A DNA stretch of 47,748 bases, from contig JBGVMW010000016.1 in assembly GCA_045125095.1 (NCBI GenBank), positions 1 through 47,748 on the forward strand, written 5' to 3'. Shown here piece by piece: positions 23,944-31,591 of this stretch. How positions within the stretch are numbered: position 1 is the stretch's first letter; every line of letters begins with the position of its first letter. Both the position numbers and the translations under genes were made by a program. The notes beneath the pieces were generated by a model. The model saw nothing but the letters and a program-made list of their open reading frames with translations, ran no database searches and was not told where the DNA came from. The stretch comes from JBGVMW01 sp045125095. Its GTDB lineage: Bacteria > Bacillota > Clostridia > Lachnospirales > Lachnospiraceae.

Positions 23944-25503
23944 TTAGTTGCTTCTGTTCGAGAACTTCCATCTTAATTCTATGGTCTTGTCTGCATAAAC
24001 CACAATTTTTTCAAGCAGTGCATCCAGTAGTTCATCCGTAATCTCTATCACTTCCGAATTACCCTCTAAGAACTTTAAGCCAATGTTATCAGATGGCTTC
24101 TGGTTCTCCAGTACAAAGACTGCTTCCTTCTGCGCTTCAATCTTCTCCTTAATCCCGGAAATCATTACTTCATAGGATTCCTTCTGCATCAGATAGGTTT
24201 CCTTGTCTGTAATACCTTTAGCATAGGATTCGTAAGCAGTACGAAGTTCCAGTTCTAATCTTCTAAGTGTGTCTTCCGCCATATTAAGGCGTTGCTTTGC
24301 TCCACGAATACGCTCATTCTGCTGTTCCTTTTCCTTATCTAACAGAATCTTAAGCTCTGCAAGCCCAGATATGTGTCTGGACAGCTCACCTTTGATAATG
24401 GTATCAAGGTCCGTCACAAAAATCCGGTGGGCACAATTATTTTTCTTTCTGTAATTCACATTGCATTGGAAAAGCATTTTTCCTACCCTGTCCTTCTTAT
24501 ATACCATATTTCTGCCACAACAGGAACAGACAACTCTTCCAGTGTAGACAGATGCTCTTCTGCCGGCTGGCGTAAACAGTGCCGGAACCGATCCTTTCAT
24601 GGACTGTACCTGCTCATATTCCTCTATTGTAACAATGGCTTCATGGTGGTTTGGAATACGCTTCCATTCATTAGAAGGCAACAACCTTTTCTGCTTGGAC
24701 CCGACCGCCTTTACACGATACTTCCCATAAACAAAGGTGCCCGTATACATCTCATTATTCAAAATGGAACTTACCTTATAATCCGTCCACAAAGGCTCAC
24801 CCTTGGTATAAAAGGTTCCATACAGCCCTTTCCGCTCCAGATATTTTGCAGGAGTATCTATTCCCTCCCCATTCAGGATACGGACTATCTCTGCAATCTT
24901 TGCACCACCGATACGTAAATCGAATATCCTGCGGACTATCTCTGCCGCTTCCTCATCCACTTCAATTTTATAGATACTTTCCTCTGACTTGCGATACCCG
25001 AAGGGAGCACACACACCGATAAACATCCCATTACCCTTTCTGGCATCTAATGCCGTAATTATCTTATCGGACAAATCCTTGCTGTAAAAGTCGTATAAAA
25101 GGGCTTTAAACTGCACATCAATATCTGCAATGCCCCCGATATACTCATTGCTGTCATAATTATCATTGATGGCAATGAAGCGGATTCCCATAAACGGAAA
25201 TATCTGTTCCACATACTTCCCTGTTTCCAGATAATTTCTTGCAAATCGTGACATATCCTTTACAATAATGCAATCCACCTTCTGCTCCTTTACCAGCTCC
25301 AATAACTCCTGCATGGCAGGTCTGTCCATGTTTGTGCCAGAATATCCGTCATCACACTTTTCTATCAAATGCATGGTGCGTAAATCCTCATGGGCACTAA
25401 TATATTCACGAATGATTCTGCGTTGATTGGTAATGCTGTTACTCTCATCTGCATTCACATCATCCTCTATGGACAGTCTCAGATACATAATCAAATCAGC
25501 CAT
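23944..25503 (-). CDS. Large serine recombinase 1 (third in operon)
   Basis: About 519 residues. N-terminal resolvase catalytic domain with the nucleophile in YLRLSIEDD (about S12) and downstream VDCIIVKDMSRFARNYLETG. A recombinase domain follows, then a zinc ribbon (CSCCGRNMVYKKD ... FQCNVNYRKKNNC), a coiled coil (about 380-450) and a C-terminal tail. The start is ATG 25503, preceded by AAGGAG and overlapping the end of the upstream recombinase gene by 8 bp; an ATG 7 codons earlier lacks spacing. Expected role: site-specific excision and integration of the element, probably with the two neighbours. Confidence 0.93.
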   Translation of the reverse strand: MADLIMYLRLSIEDDVNADESNSITNQRRIIREYISAHEDLRTMHLIEKCDDGYSGTNMDRPAMQELLELVKEQKVDCIIVKDMSRFARNYLETGKYVEQIFPFMGIRFIAINDNYDSNEYIGGIADIDVQFKALLYDFYSKDLSDKIITALDARKGNGMFIGVCAPFGYRKSEESIYKIEVDEEAAEIVRRIFDLRIGGAKIAEIVRILNGEGIDTPAKYLERKGLYGTFYTKGEPLWTDYKVSSILNNEMYTGTFVYGKYRVKAVGSKQKRLLPSNEWKRIPNHHEAIVTIEEYEQVQSMKGSVPALFTPAGRRASVYTGRVVCSCCGRNMVYKKDRVGKMLFQCNVNYRKKNNCAHRIFVTDLDTIIKGELSRHISGLAELKILLDKEKEQQNERIRGAKQRLNMAEDTLRRLELELRTAYESYAKGITDKETYLMQKESYEVMISGIKEKIEAQKEAVFVLENQKPSDNIGLKFLEGNSEVIEITDELLDALLEKIVVYADKTIELRWKFSNRSN

Positions 25504-27250
25504 TTTTTCTTCTCCTTCCTGCATCGCTTCTCACTCTCCCTATCGCTATAAATGAATCTGTATAATTCAGATCCTCTCCATAACGGAAACGATACTTTAT
25601 CTCCATACATCTGTCCTCATTCAGTACAATCTCTGCAATAAGAACCTTTACAAGTTCAGCAGTAAGCACCGAAACATCTTTTACAGATACTAGAGCATTT
25701 ACAAACTGCTTTTGTTCCTTTTTCTTCCGTAAAAATACTTTATAATCTTTCTCAGCCTGCAAAAGTTTTACATCAACGTGCTTTACCACTTCCTCCTGCT
25801 TTTTATTGACAAGTAGCAACTCTTCCCTTGTAATATCACCTTTTACATAGCTGCCATAGTGTAAGCTCCCTTCATATTCCAGACGCTCCTTTTGTTTCTG
25901 CAAACCTGAAATTACCGCCTGCATTTTAATCTCCACAGGCTGTGCCTGACTCTCCAAAACTTCAAGAAGCTTCTTTTTATCCGGTGCCAGTTCGCCCATG
26001 AGCTTCTTTATTGATTCGAACACCAATAAATCCAGCTTTTCCTCTGAAATTCCTACCATACCCTCACGTTCTGTGGCAGGAATACTATTATGTCTGCACC
26101 GATAATAATATTTCCTTACGTCTCCCTGCTCTGTATGAGCAATGGAAGACTCCCTGTGAATAAAATCCCCACAAACCGGACATTTCAAAATGCCCTTATA
26201 CTTATCCTCTGTGGCTGGTAAATCCTCGCGGAACGTACAGGACATCTTATCCCTTCGTTTCTCCACAATGCTTCTGACTTCCATAAATAATTCCTTAGAA
26301 ACAATCGGCTCATGTGCATCTTCATGGATAATCCAGTCCTCTTTATCTATGCGGTGCTTCTTTTCACCCGTGCAAAGGTTCGTCTTTGTCTTACCCTGAT
26401 AAAGCGTACCAATATAGACTTCATTGGATAAAATCTTGGAAATGGTTCCATGTTGCCATTCACAGAAAGGCTCGTCCTTTCCCACATGTACAAGCTGTGT
26501 GGTTCTATATCCTTCCGGCGTTCTGACACCGTCATGGGTTAACTCCCTAGCTATGGCTCTTAAGCTCATACCATCCTTTGCCATCTGAAATATTCTTCTG
26601 ACAATATCTGCCGCAGGCTCATCAATCACAAGCTGGTATCCATTATCATTCTTCACTCTGTCATAACCATAAGGAGCATTTCCCAATACACTTCCTCTCT
26701 CCATACAGTTCTCAAAAGCTGCAGTAATACGCTTAGACACATCCTTTGCATACATGTCATTCACAAGATTCATAAGAGAAATCCCAAGTCCCTTGTTTCC
26801 ATTACAGTCCTCTACAGTATCGAAATGGTCATTCACAGAAATAAATCTCACACCTAAGAAGGGCAGAATGGTTTCAATATAATTACCTGTTTCCAGATAA
26901 TCACGACCAAATCTGGACAAATCCTTTACAATAATGCAGTTTATTCTCCCAGCTTTCACATCATCCATCATCCGTACAAAATCAGGTCTGGTAAAAGTGG
27001 TTCCTGACACACCCCTATCAAAATATTTCTGATACTGTGACAGCTCCGGCTTATCCTTTATGAAATTCTCCATAATCATAAACTGGCTCTCTATGGAATC
27101 ACTTTTACGACCATCCTTTTCTACGGAAAGTCTGGCGTAAAGTGCCACACGGTACTGCTTTCCGGTTGTTACAGAAAGCATTGTATTATCCGTACCCGTT
27201 GTACCATTACGCCCTGCAATTGCATTGTATCTTTCCGCTTTTCTTGCCAT
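25496..27250 (-). CDS. Large serine recombinase 2 (second in operon)
   Basis: A 584-residue recombinase with a roughly 30-residue N-terminal extension before the catalytic domain (VALYARLSVEKDGRKSDSIE, nucleophile about S42; CIIVKDLSRFGRDYLETGNY). Recombinase and zinc-ribbon domains follow (CPVCGDFIHRESS ... YYRCRHNS), then a coiled coil and a tail. The start ATG lies 3 bp after the preceding stop with GGAGGTATCGTAGAA, so it is coupled. It is clearly different in sequence from recombinases 1 and 3, so the three are diverged paralogues rather than recent duplicates. Confidence 0.93.
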   Translation of the reverse strand: MARKAERYNAIAGRNGTTGTDNTMLSVTTGKQYRVALYARLSVEKDGRKSDSIESQFMIMENFIKDKPELSQYQKYFDRGVSGTTFTRPDFVRMMDDVKAGRINCIIVKDLSRFGRDYLETGNYIETILPFLGVRFISVNDHFDTVEDCNGNKGLGISLMNLVNDMYAKDVSKRITAAFENCMERGSVLGNAPYGYDRVKNDNGYQLVIDEPAADIVRRIFQMAKDGMSLRAIARELTHDGVRTPEGYRTTQLVHVGKDEPFCEWQHGTISKILSNEVYIGTLYQGKTKTNLCTGEKKHRIDKEDWIIHEDAHEPIVSKELFMEVRSIVEKRRDKMSCTFREDLPATEDKYKGILKCPVCGDFIHRESSIAHTEQGDVRKYYYRCRHNSIPATEREGMVGISEEKLDLLVFESIKKLMGELAPDKKKLLEVLESQAQPVEIKMQAVISGLQKQKERLEYEGSLHYGSYVKGDITREELLLVNKKQEEVVKHVDVKLLQAEKDYKVFLRKKKEQKQFVNALVSVKDVSVLTAELVKVLIAEIVLNEDRCMEIKYRFRYGEDLNYTDSFIAIGRVRSDAGRRRKNG

Positions 27251-27252
27251 TT

Positions 27253-28950
27253 CTACGATACCTCCTTCAAGAGTGTATTTGTCCTACCAACCGGCTCTGC
27301 ATCTGCATTCGTCGTACCTGCCTTCGCCTCAAGCTCACCCTTAATTAAATCCACCGCCTTCGCCATTTCATTCCGATACTTAAACACAATCTCAACCATC
27401 TTGTCCTCATACACTAAAATCTTGTCTATCAAAGAAATTAGTAGTATACGATTAAGCTTCTCTATCTCCATATTTTCACGAAATTCATCCAGCCACTGAC
27501 CGGCTGCAATGCCGTTTTCATAAATGGATTTCACGGTTGCCTCCTGCACCTTAATCGCCTGTGCAATCTCAGAAAGCTTGTTACTGTAAATCTCACGATA
27601 GCGGTTAAACTGTTCCTGTGTAATAAGCTTCTCCTGCAAATCTGCATAAAGGGAAGTCTTCATGGCACTGTATTCCTGCTCCTTTTCCCGTAGCTTTGCA
27701 ATCTCCTTATCACGGTTTAAGGCTTCCTCAAAATGAATCTGCTTCTCGTCCAGAATAGATAACAGCTTCTTTGTATCCGTAAGCTGTTTCACATACTTTT
27801 TCACTTCCCCAAGCACAATCTCATTTAATACATCCACCTTGATGCTGTGACGGGTACACTCCCTGCCTCTGTTATAACCGGAACAGATATAATACTCGTT
27901 CACGGTATCCTTATACTTTACCTTTCTGCTGACCATACCTCTGCCACAATCCCCGCAAAAGACAAGTCCGGCATAAAGCTTCGGCTCCGTCATGGCTTTT
28001 TCTGCTCTGGTATCCCTTTTTAACAGTTCCTGCACCGCCTTAAAATCCGCTTCCTCTATGATAGGTGTATGGTTGTGCTCCACCCTGACCCATGCAGATT
28101 TGGGCTTTTCAATGGTCTTTTTTACCTTGTAGCTTACCTTTTCACGCTTGCCCTGCTCCAGCACCCCGATATAAATCTCGTTGGTGAGAATACGTAAAAC
28201 TGCTTTCGGTGTCCATTTTGCCTCCGGATTACGCTGAAAGCTGGTCTTATATTTTGCACCGCTTGCTTTCTTATACTCCGCCGGAGAAAGGGTTCCCCTT
28301 TCATTAAGCTTTAGTGCAATGGAATTGGCACTAAGTCCCATCAGCTTCCAAGCAAAAATATCCTGCACTACCCTTGCCGCCTCTTCATCCGGCACAATTT
28401 TATTCTTATCCTGCTCATCCTTACGATACCCGTAGCAGACAAAGGCACCGATATACTCTCCATTCATCCGCTTTGCCTGCTGGTTACTACGGGATTTTAT
28501 GGAAATATCCCTGCAATAGCTTTCATTGACAAAGTTTTTCACGGGTACAATCATATATTTGTCACTGCTGTTGGCAGTGAGACTGTCATAATGGTCATTA
28601 ATGGCAATGAACCTGACATTCTTCTTAGGAAAATAATTCTGGATATAATTGCCTGCACCAATGGATTCCCTTCCAAGTCTGGATAAATCCTTTACGATAA
28701 TACAGTTAATCTCTCCCCTTTCCACCATGGCAATCATCTCCTGAAAGGCAGGTCTTTCATAGTCGGTTCCGGTATAACCATCATCACAGACCTCTTTTAC
28801 CAGTTCCACATCTGAAAGCCCACGTACAAAATTTTCAATCATCATACGCTGGCTTTTGATACTGTTACTTTCATCCAAGCCTCCACGCTTATCCTCATCC
28901 TCCCTTGAAAGACGAAGATAGGCACAGGCATGGTATATCTTATCATTCAT
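27253..28950 (-). CDS. Large serine recombinase 3 (first in operon)
   Basis: A 565-residue large serine recombinase: catalytic domain with nucleophile in AYLRLSREDEDKRGG (about S14) and CIIVKDLSRLGRESIGAGNY, recombinase domain, zinc ribbon (CGDCGRGMVSRKV ... YYICSGYNRGREC) and a coiled coil (about 385-460). First of three tandem, coupled recombinase genes. Tandem large serine recombinases are known from clostridial mobile elements and, as a pair, from staphylococcal SCC elements (CcrA/CcrB), where more than one protein is needed. Confidence 0.93.
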   Translation of the reverse strand: MNDKIYHACAYLRLSREDEDKRGGLDESNSIKSQRMMIENFVRGLSDVELVKEVCDDGYTGTDYERPAFQEMIAMVERGEINCIIVKDLSRLGRESIGAGNYIQNYFPKKNVRFIAINDHYDSLTANSSDKYMIVPVKNFVNESYCRDISIKSRSNQQAKRMNGEYIGAFVCYGYRKDEQDKNKIVPDEEAARVVQDIFAWKLMGLSANSIALKLNERGTLSPAEYKKASGAKYKTSFQRNPEAKWTPKAVLRILTNEIYIGVLEQGKREKVSYKVKKTIEKPKSAWVRVEHNHTPIIEEADFKAVQELLKRDTRAEKAMTEPKLYAGLVFCGDCGRGMVSRKVKYKDTVNEYYICSGYNRGRECTRHSIKVDVLNEIVLGEVKKYVKQLTDTKKLLSILDEKQIHFEEALNRDKEIAKLREKEQEYSAMKTSLYADLQEKLITQEQFNRYREIYSNKLSEIAQAIKVQEATVKSIYENGIAAGQWLDEFRENMEIEKLNRILLISLIDKILVYEDKMVEIVFKYRNEMAKAVDLIKGELEAKAGTTNADAEPVGRTNTLLKEVS

Positions 28951-29001
28951 ACAATCAAATCCTTTCCCGGTGGCAGCAAATGTGCCACCTTTTTTAATCT
29001 C

Positions 29002-29193
29002 TTAATATTTCAGCGAAGCAACCCTGTCGATATAGGCTGACAATAAATCCGTGATACTCTCACCGGTATCCGAAAATGTGCTAATTACCTTGTATTCCCC
29101 ATACTGTGTGGTGTTTATATCCCTGGCAATCTTACAACCCTTTGAATCTTTAGTTGCCTCACTGACAGCTTGTTGTTCTATCAGTTTGTCCAT
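29002..29193 (-). CDS. Small recombinase-associated protein
   Basis: A 63-residue protein, first coding gene after the long leader and 51 bp upstream of the recombinase operon. ATG has GGAGG 11 bases upstream. The C-terminal half (YKVISTFSDTGESITDLLSAYID) resembles in size and tone the small TnpW-like proteins seen beside clostridial transposon recombinases, but I cannot assign a family. It could be a directionality factor or a transposon-maintenance peptide; this is inference. Confidence 0.6.
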   Translation of the reverse strand: MDKLIEQQAVSEATKDSKGCKIARDINTTQYGEYKVISTFSDTGESITDLLSAYIDRVASLKY

Positions 29194-29243
29194 CTATCTA
29201 ACTTCCTCCGTGTTCACCTAAAATTCATTGTGAAACGCAGAAA

Positions 29244-29378
29244 GACCGCCTTCATGGCATCAGAGTCTTCCTGCGTATACATCCCCGGAAACTGTCAAAA
29301 ATTTCCGAAAGGTATACTGCTATCAAAACAGATAACGGGTATCTACTTCTTTTACTCTGTCTGCCATGAAAAGCGGTC
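29244..29378 (-). repeat. Nested long hairpin in the recombinase leader
   Basis: Outer arms of about 23-25 nt (GACCGCCTTCATGGCATC.. at 29244-29266 against ..CTGCCATGAAAAGCGGTC at 29354-29378) pair almost fully. Inside is a second hairpin: GTATAC (29275-29280) with GTATAC (29312-29317), and CGGAAA (29286-29291) with TTTCCG (29302-29307). The conserved nested pairing suggests a real RNA fold. Confidence 0.6.
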
Positions 29379-29729
29379 ACTTAATCAAATGTGCTTTTTA
29401 TCTATTCTCTTGCACTCACTATTGCTTTACATTCAAACTTATTCAGTTGTCCGGTTGCATTCACCCGACACTCGGCTGGCTGGGCTCCCTGTCGGCTCCG
29501 GTAATCCGGCGTTATCAGTTACGGTATCTTTTTTATGGTGGAAGATTCAACCACCTGCAACCTGTGAGTCAGATTATACATCAAAATCTCCCGGCTGGCA
29601 ATCGAAGATTTATAAACTTTTCGATTCCTCCGGTTTGGGCGGTAACGCACTCCTCGTCCGTCTGGCTGTGCCCTGACCCTGATGCCACTTTCACACATAC
29701 ACTGGATAAAGTAAAAGATTTGAATTCCC

Positions 29730-29804
29730 ATGTTCCGTAAGGTAAAAGGCAAAAATATCTTAGGGAAATTTTGCTACAAATTTTGCATCTTACCTTACGA
29801 AACA
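29730..29804. repeat. Long imperfect inverted repeat in the recombinase leader
   Basis: Arm 1, ATGTTCCGTAAGGTAA.. (29730-29755), matches the reverse complement of arm 2, ..TTACCTTACGAAACAT (29779-29804), at about 22 of 26 positions, with a 23-bp spacer. Confidence 0.65.
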
Positions 29805-30024
29805 TCTGTGAAAAGGAAGTTTGCTGTTCACCTTATGAAGAATGTTACCATTGCATGTAACCTTACAGCCACTGTGCCAGTCTGTCACAGCCTGCGTGGG
29901 CCTCTTCTGCTCAAGATCCTCTCCCACCCTTTACGGAAGTGTCATTATGTCTTCGCTCGTCCGGTTATCTGCCGGAGTCTTGGCGTAAGTCTGTTGTTCT
30001 TCATAAGCAGCTATTCAATTGTCT

Positions 30025-30158
30025 AGCGAAAATCTCTACTTGATTTTCTATTTTCGTTTTTTGATTATAGTTGACTTTTATCAAATTTTCAACTAATATT
30101 GTTATAAATCGTATTGATAATCGCTATTTTATTTTTAGCCAGATAACGATTTTCGCTA
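30025..30158. promoter_or_regulatory. 11-bp inverted repeats flanking the divergent promoter region
   Basis: TAGCGAAAATC (30025-30035) and GATTTTCGCTA (30148-30158) are exact inverted copies placed on either side of the two overlapping promoters. A dimeric regulator could bind both and loop the region; the binder is unknown. Confidence 0.5.
30064..30099. promoter_or_regulatory. Overlapping divergent promoters
   Basis: Minus strand: -35 TTGAAA (30087-30092), 17-bp spacer, -10 TATAAT (30064-30069), reading into the recombinase leader. Plus strand: -35 TTGACT (30071-30076), 17-bp spacer, -10 TAATAT (30094-30099), reading into the DUF6076-type gene. The two share the same DNA, so polymerase should occupy only one at a time. 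Confidence 0.7.
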
Positions 30159-30197
30159 AAACAAAAACAAGAATTTATATAGAGAAAGGCTGATATT

Positions 30198-31502
30198 ATG
30201 AGCATTTATGAGAATTTTGAAACAATAAAAGATACACTCGGATATGCACATTTATCCACGGAAGAGATAATTGCAAAGGGAAATTTATCTGAAACTTCCA
30301 TTGCACAGATTGATAAAAAGATGGAAGAAGCATACTCTGTGCTATGCCACTTCCCAATCGGATATACCTATGACGAAAACAAGACATCCTACTACCGGAT
30401 TGCTTTAAGCGAACAGTTTCAGGTATTAAATGAATACCCTGCCGGAACAAGCATCTTGGATTTTATTGCACTGGAAACAGAGGACATTGTCGTATATATG
30501 AAAAATATGTCTGAGAACATCACTACAATGATTGTACAGAAGGCTTCCACACCGGATGCAGACGGAATTATCCGCTTTGATTTCACGGATGTAACCAAAG
30601 TGGCCGTAGACTCCACACTGGCAGCACTCCACAACGACAACTTTTTCTTATTTCTAGTAAATTGCTGTTTCCTTCAGTATGTAACGGAGCTGTTTGTCTA
30701 TAACTTTTATCCGTTCACTGCTCTTGAGCATTATAAAAAAATCTTAGGGGATGCTTTTTATTATGATGAAGATACCGACATTCTGATGCCGGAAGAAGAC
30801 GGTGGGTTGTATGACATTGCAGAATTTATTAACTACGGCATACGCATGACAGCTGCATTTTTAGATTACCAGAAAGATTTATTGCAGAGCGATTTTGATA
30901 TGCTTCTTATGAAAGACAAGCTGTTTGCAGAGTATGATACCTTGCAGTATCTCTATCTCATGGAATCCAAGGACAATATGCGTGACACCTATACCAGCAC
31001 AAGCTTTAATACCCACCTTATGCCTATTGGTGTTCATGCATTTAATCACCTTGATGTGGTAAATAAAATCATTGACGAAAATATGCCTGTCAGAGAGGTC
31101 TACGACATTAACTCCGTACAGGACTGGTTCCGCTACGAATTTATGTATCTTGCCAAAGGAAATGTACTGTACAAGCAGTGTAAGAACTGTGGCAGATTCT
31201 TCATTCCTTCCGGCAGATCTGACAGCGAATACTGTGAGCGTATTGACACCGCCAGCGGCAAAACCTGCAAGGAAGTCGGCGCCATCAACACCTTTACCAA
31301 AAAGCACGAAAATGACGAAATCCATCAGGCGTACACAAAAGCATACCGCCGGATGGACTCCCGAAAACGCACTATGTATATTTCTAAGAAGGAATTTACC
31401 GAATGGAGCAAAACTGCCCGTGAAAAGCGTAAACTTTGCGAAGAGGGTCAGATTACCCTTGAAGAATTTCAGGCTTGGTTGGATGAGAGTAAGTGTAGGT
31501 AA
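30198..31502 (+). CDS. DUF6076-like zinc-finger protein
   Basis: A 434-residue protein. A helical N-terminal two thirds with no recognised enzyme motif is followed by a C-terminal zinc-binding region (CKNCGRFFIPSGRSDSEYC ... GKTC, about residues 336-370) and a basic helical tail (YRRMDSRKRTMYISKKEF). This architecture matches proteins annotated as DUF6076 that often sit beside mobile elements in Lachnospiraceae (from memory). It is divergent from the recombinase operon and starts after GAGAAAGGCTGATATT. DNA or RNA binding is likely; regulation of the element is possible. Confidence 0.72.
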   Translation: MSIYENFETIKDTLGYAHLSTEEIIAKGNLSETSIAQIDKKMEEAYSVLCHFPIGYTYDENKTSYYRIALSEQFQVLNEYPAGTSILDFIALETEDIVVYMKNMSENITTMIVQKASTPDADGIIRFDFTDVTKVAVDSTLAALHNDNFFLFLVNCCFLQYVTELFVYNFYPFTALEHYKKILGDAFYYDEDTDILMPEEDGGLYDIAEFINYGIRMTAAFLDYQKDLLQSDFDMLLMKDKLFAEYDTLQYLYLMESKDNMRDTYTSTSFNTHLMPIGVHAFNHLDVVNKIIDENMPVREVYDINSVQDWFRYEFMYLAKGNVLYKQCKNCGRFFIPSGRSDSEYCERIDTASGKTCKEVGAINTFTKKHENDEIHQAYTKAYRRMDSRKRTMYISKKEFTEWSKTAREKRKLCEEGQITLEEFQAWLDESKCR

Positions 31503-31515
31503 ATTAATATCTCTC

Positions 31516-31540
31516 CGTGTGGGCAATTTTTGTCCACACG
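31516..31540. terminator. Hairpin after the DUF6076-like gene
   Basis: CGTGTGG (31516-31522) and CCACACG (31534-31540), loop GCAATTTTTGT, 14 bp after the stop. No T-run follows, so it may be only an accessory stem to the stronger terminator at 31598. Confidence 0.4.
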
Positions 31541-31591
31541 CTCCACCAAACATTAAAATCCATTATTCATACTTTATGTAATAGCACTCTC

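Larger units (their letters stand above)
29194..30057 (-). ncRNA. Long structured leader upstream of the recombinase operon
   Basis: About 860 bp without a convincing gene lie between a consensus minus-strand promoter (30064-30092) and the 63-residue gene. Frames exist on both strands but lack ribosome-binding sites and natural composition. The DNA is less AT-rich than its surroundings and contains several strong stems: 29244-29378, 29465-29495 (CCGACA/TGTCGG), 29606-29631 (AATCGAA/TTCGATT) and 29730-29804. A 19-codon frame starting near 30003 on the minus strand (MKNNRLTPRLRQITGRAKT) could be a leader peptide, though no Shine-Dalgarno is visible. Function is unknown; a structured regulatory RNA is the simplest reading. 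Confidence 0.5.

Noticed and set aside
24373..24918. 181-codon plus-strand frame
   Set aside because: Antisense to serine recombinase 1, which has clear domains; no start signal.
29170..29676. 168-codon plus-strand frame in the recombinase leader
   Set aside because: No ribosome-binding site, overlaps the nested hairpin and the start of the 63-residue gene; not protein-like.
29519..29805. Two overlapping minus-strand frames of 74-77 codons in the leader
   Set aside because: They start inside the inverted-repeat arm without a Shine-Dalgarno and have Arg/Cys-rich low-complexity composition; treated as structured leader instead.
30879..31553. 224-codon minus-strand frame
   Set aside because: Antisense to the DUF6076-like gene and includes its terminator region; composition is that of a shadow.
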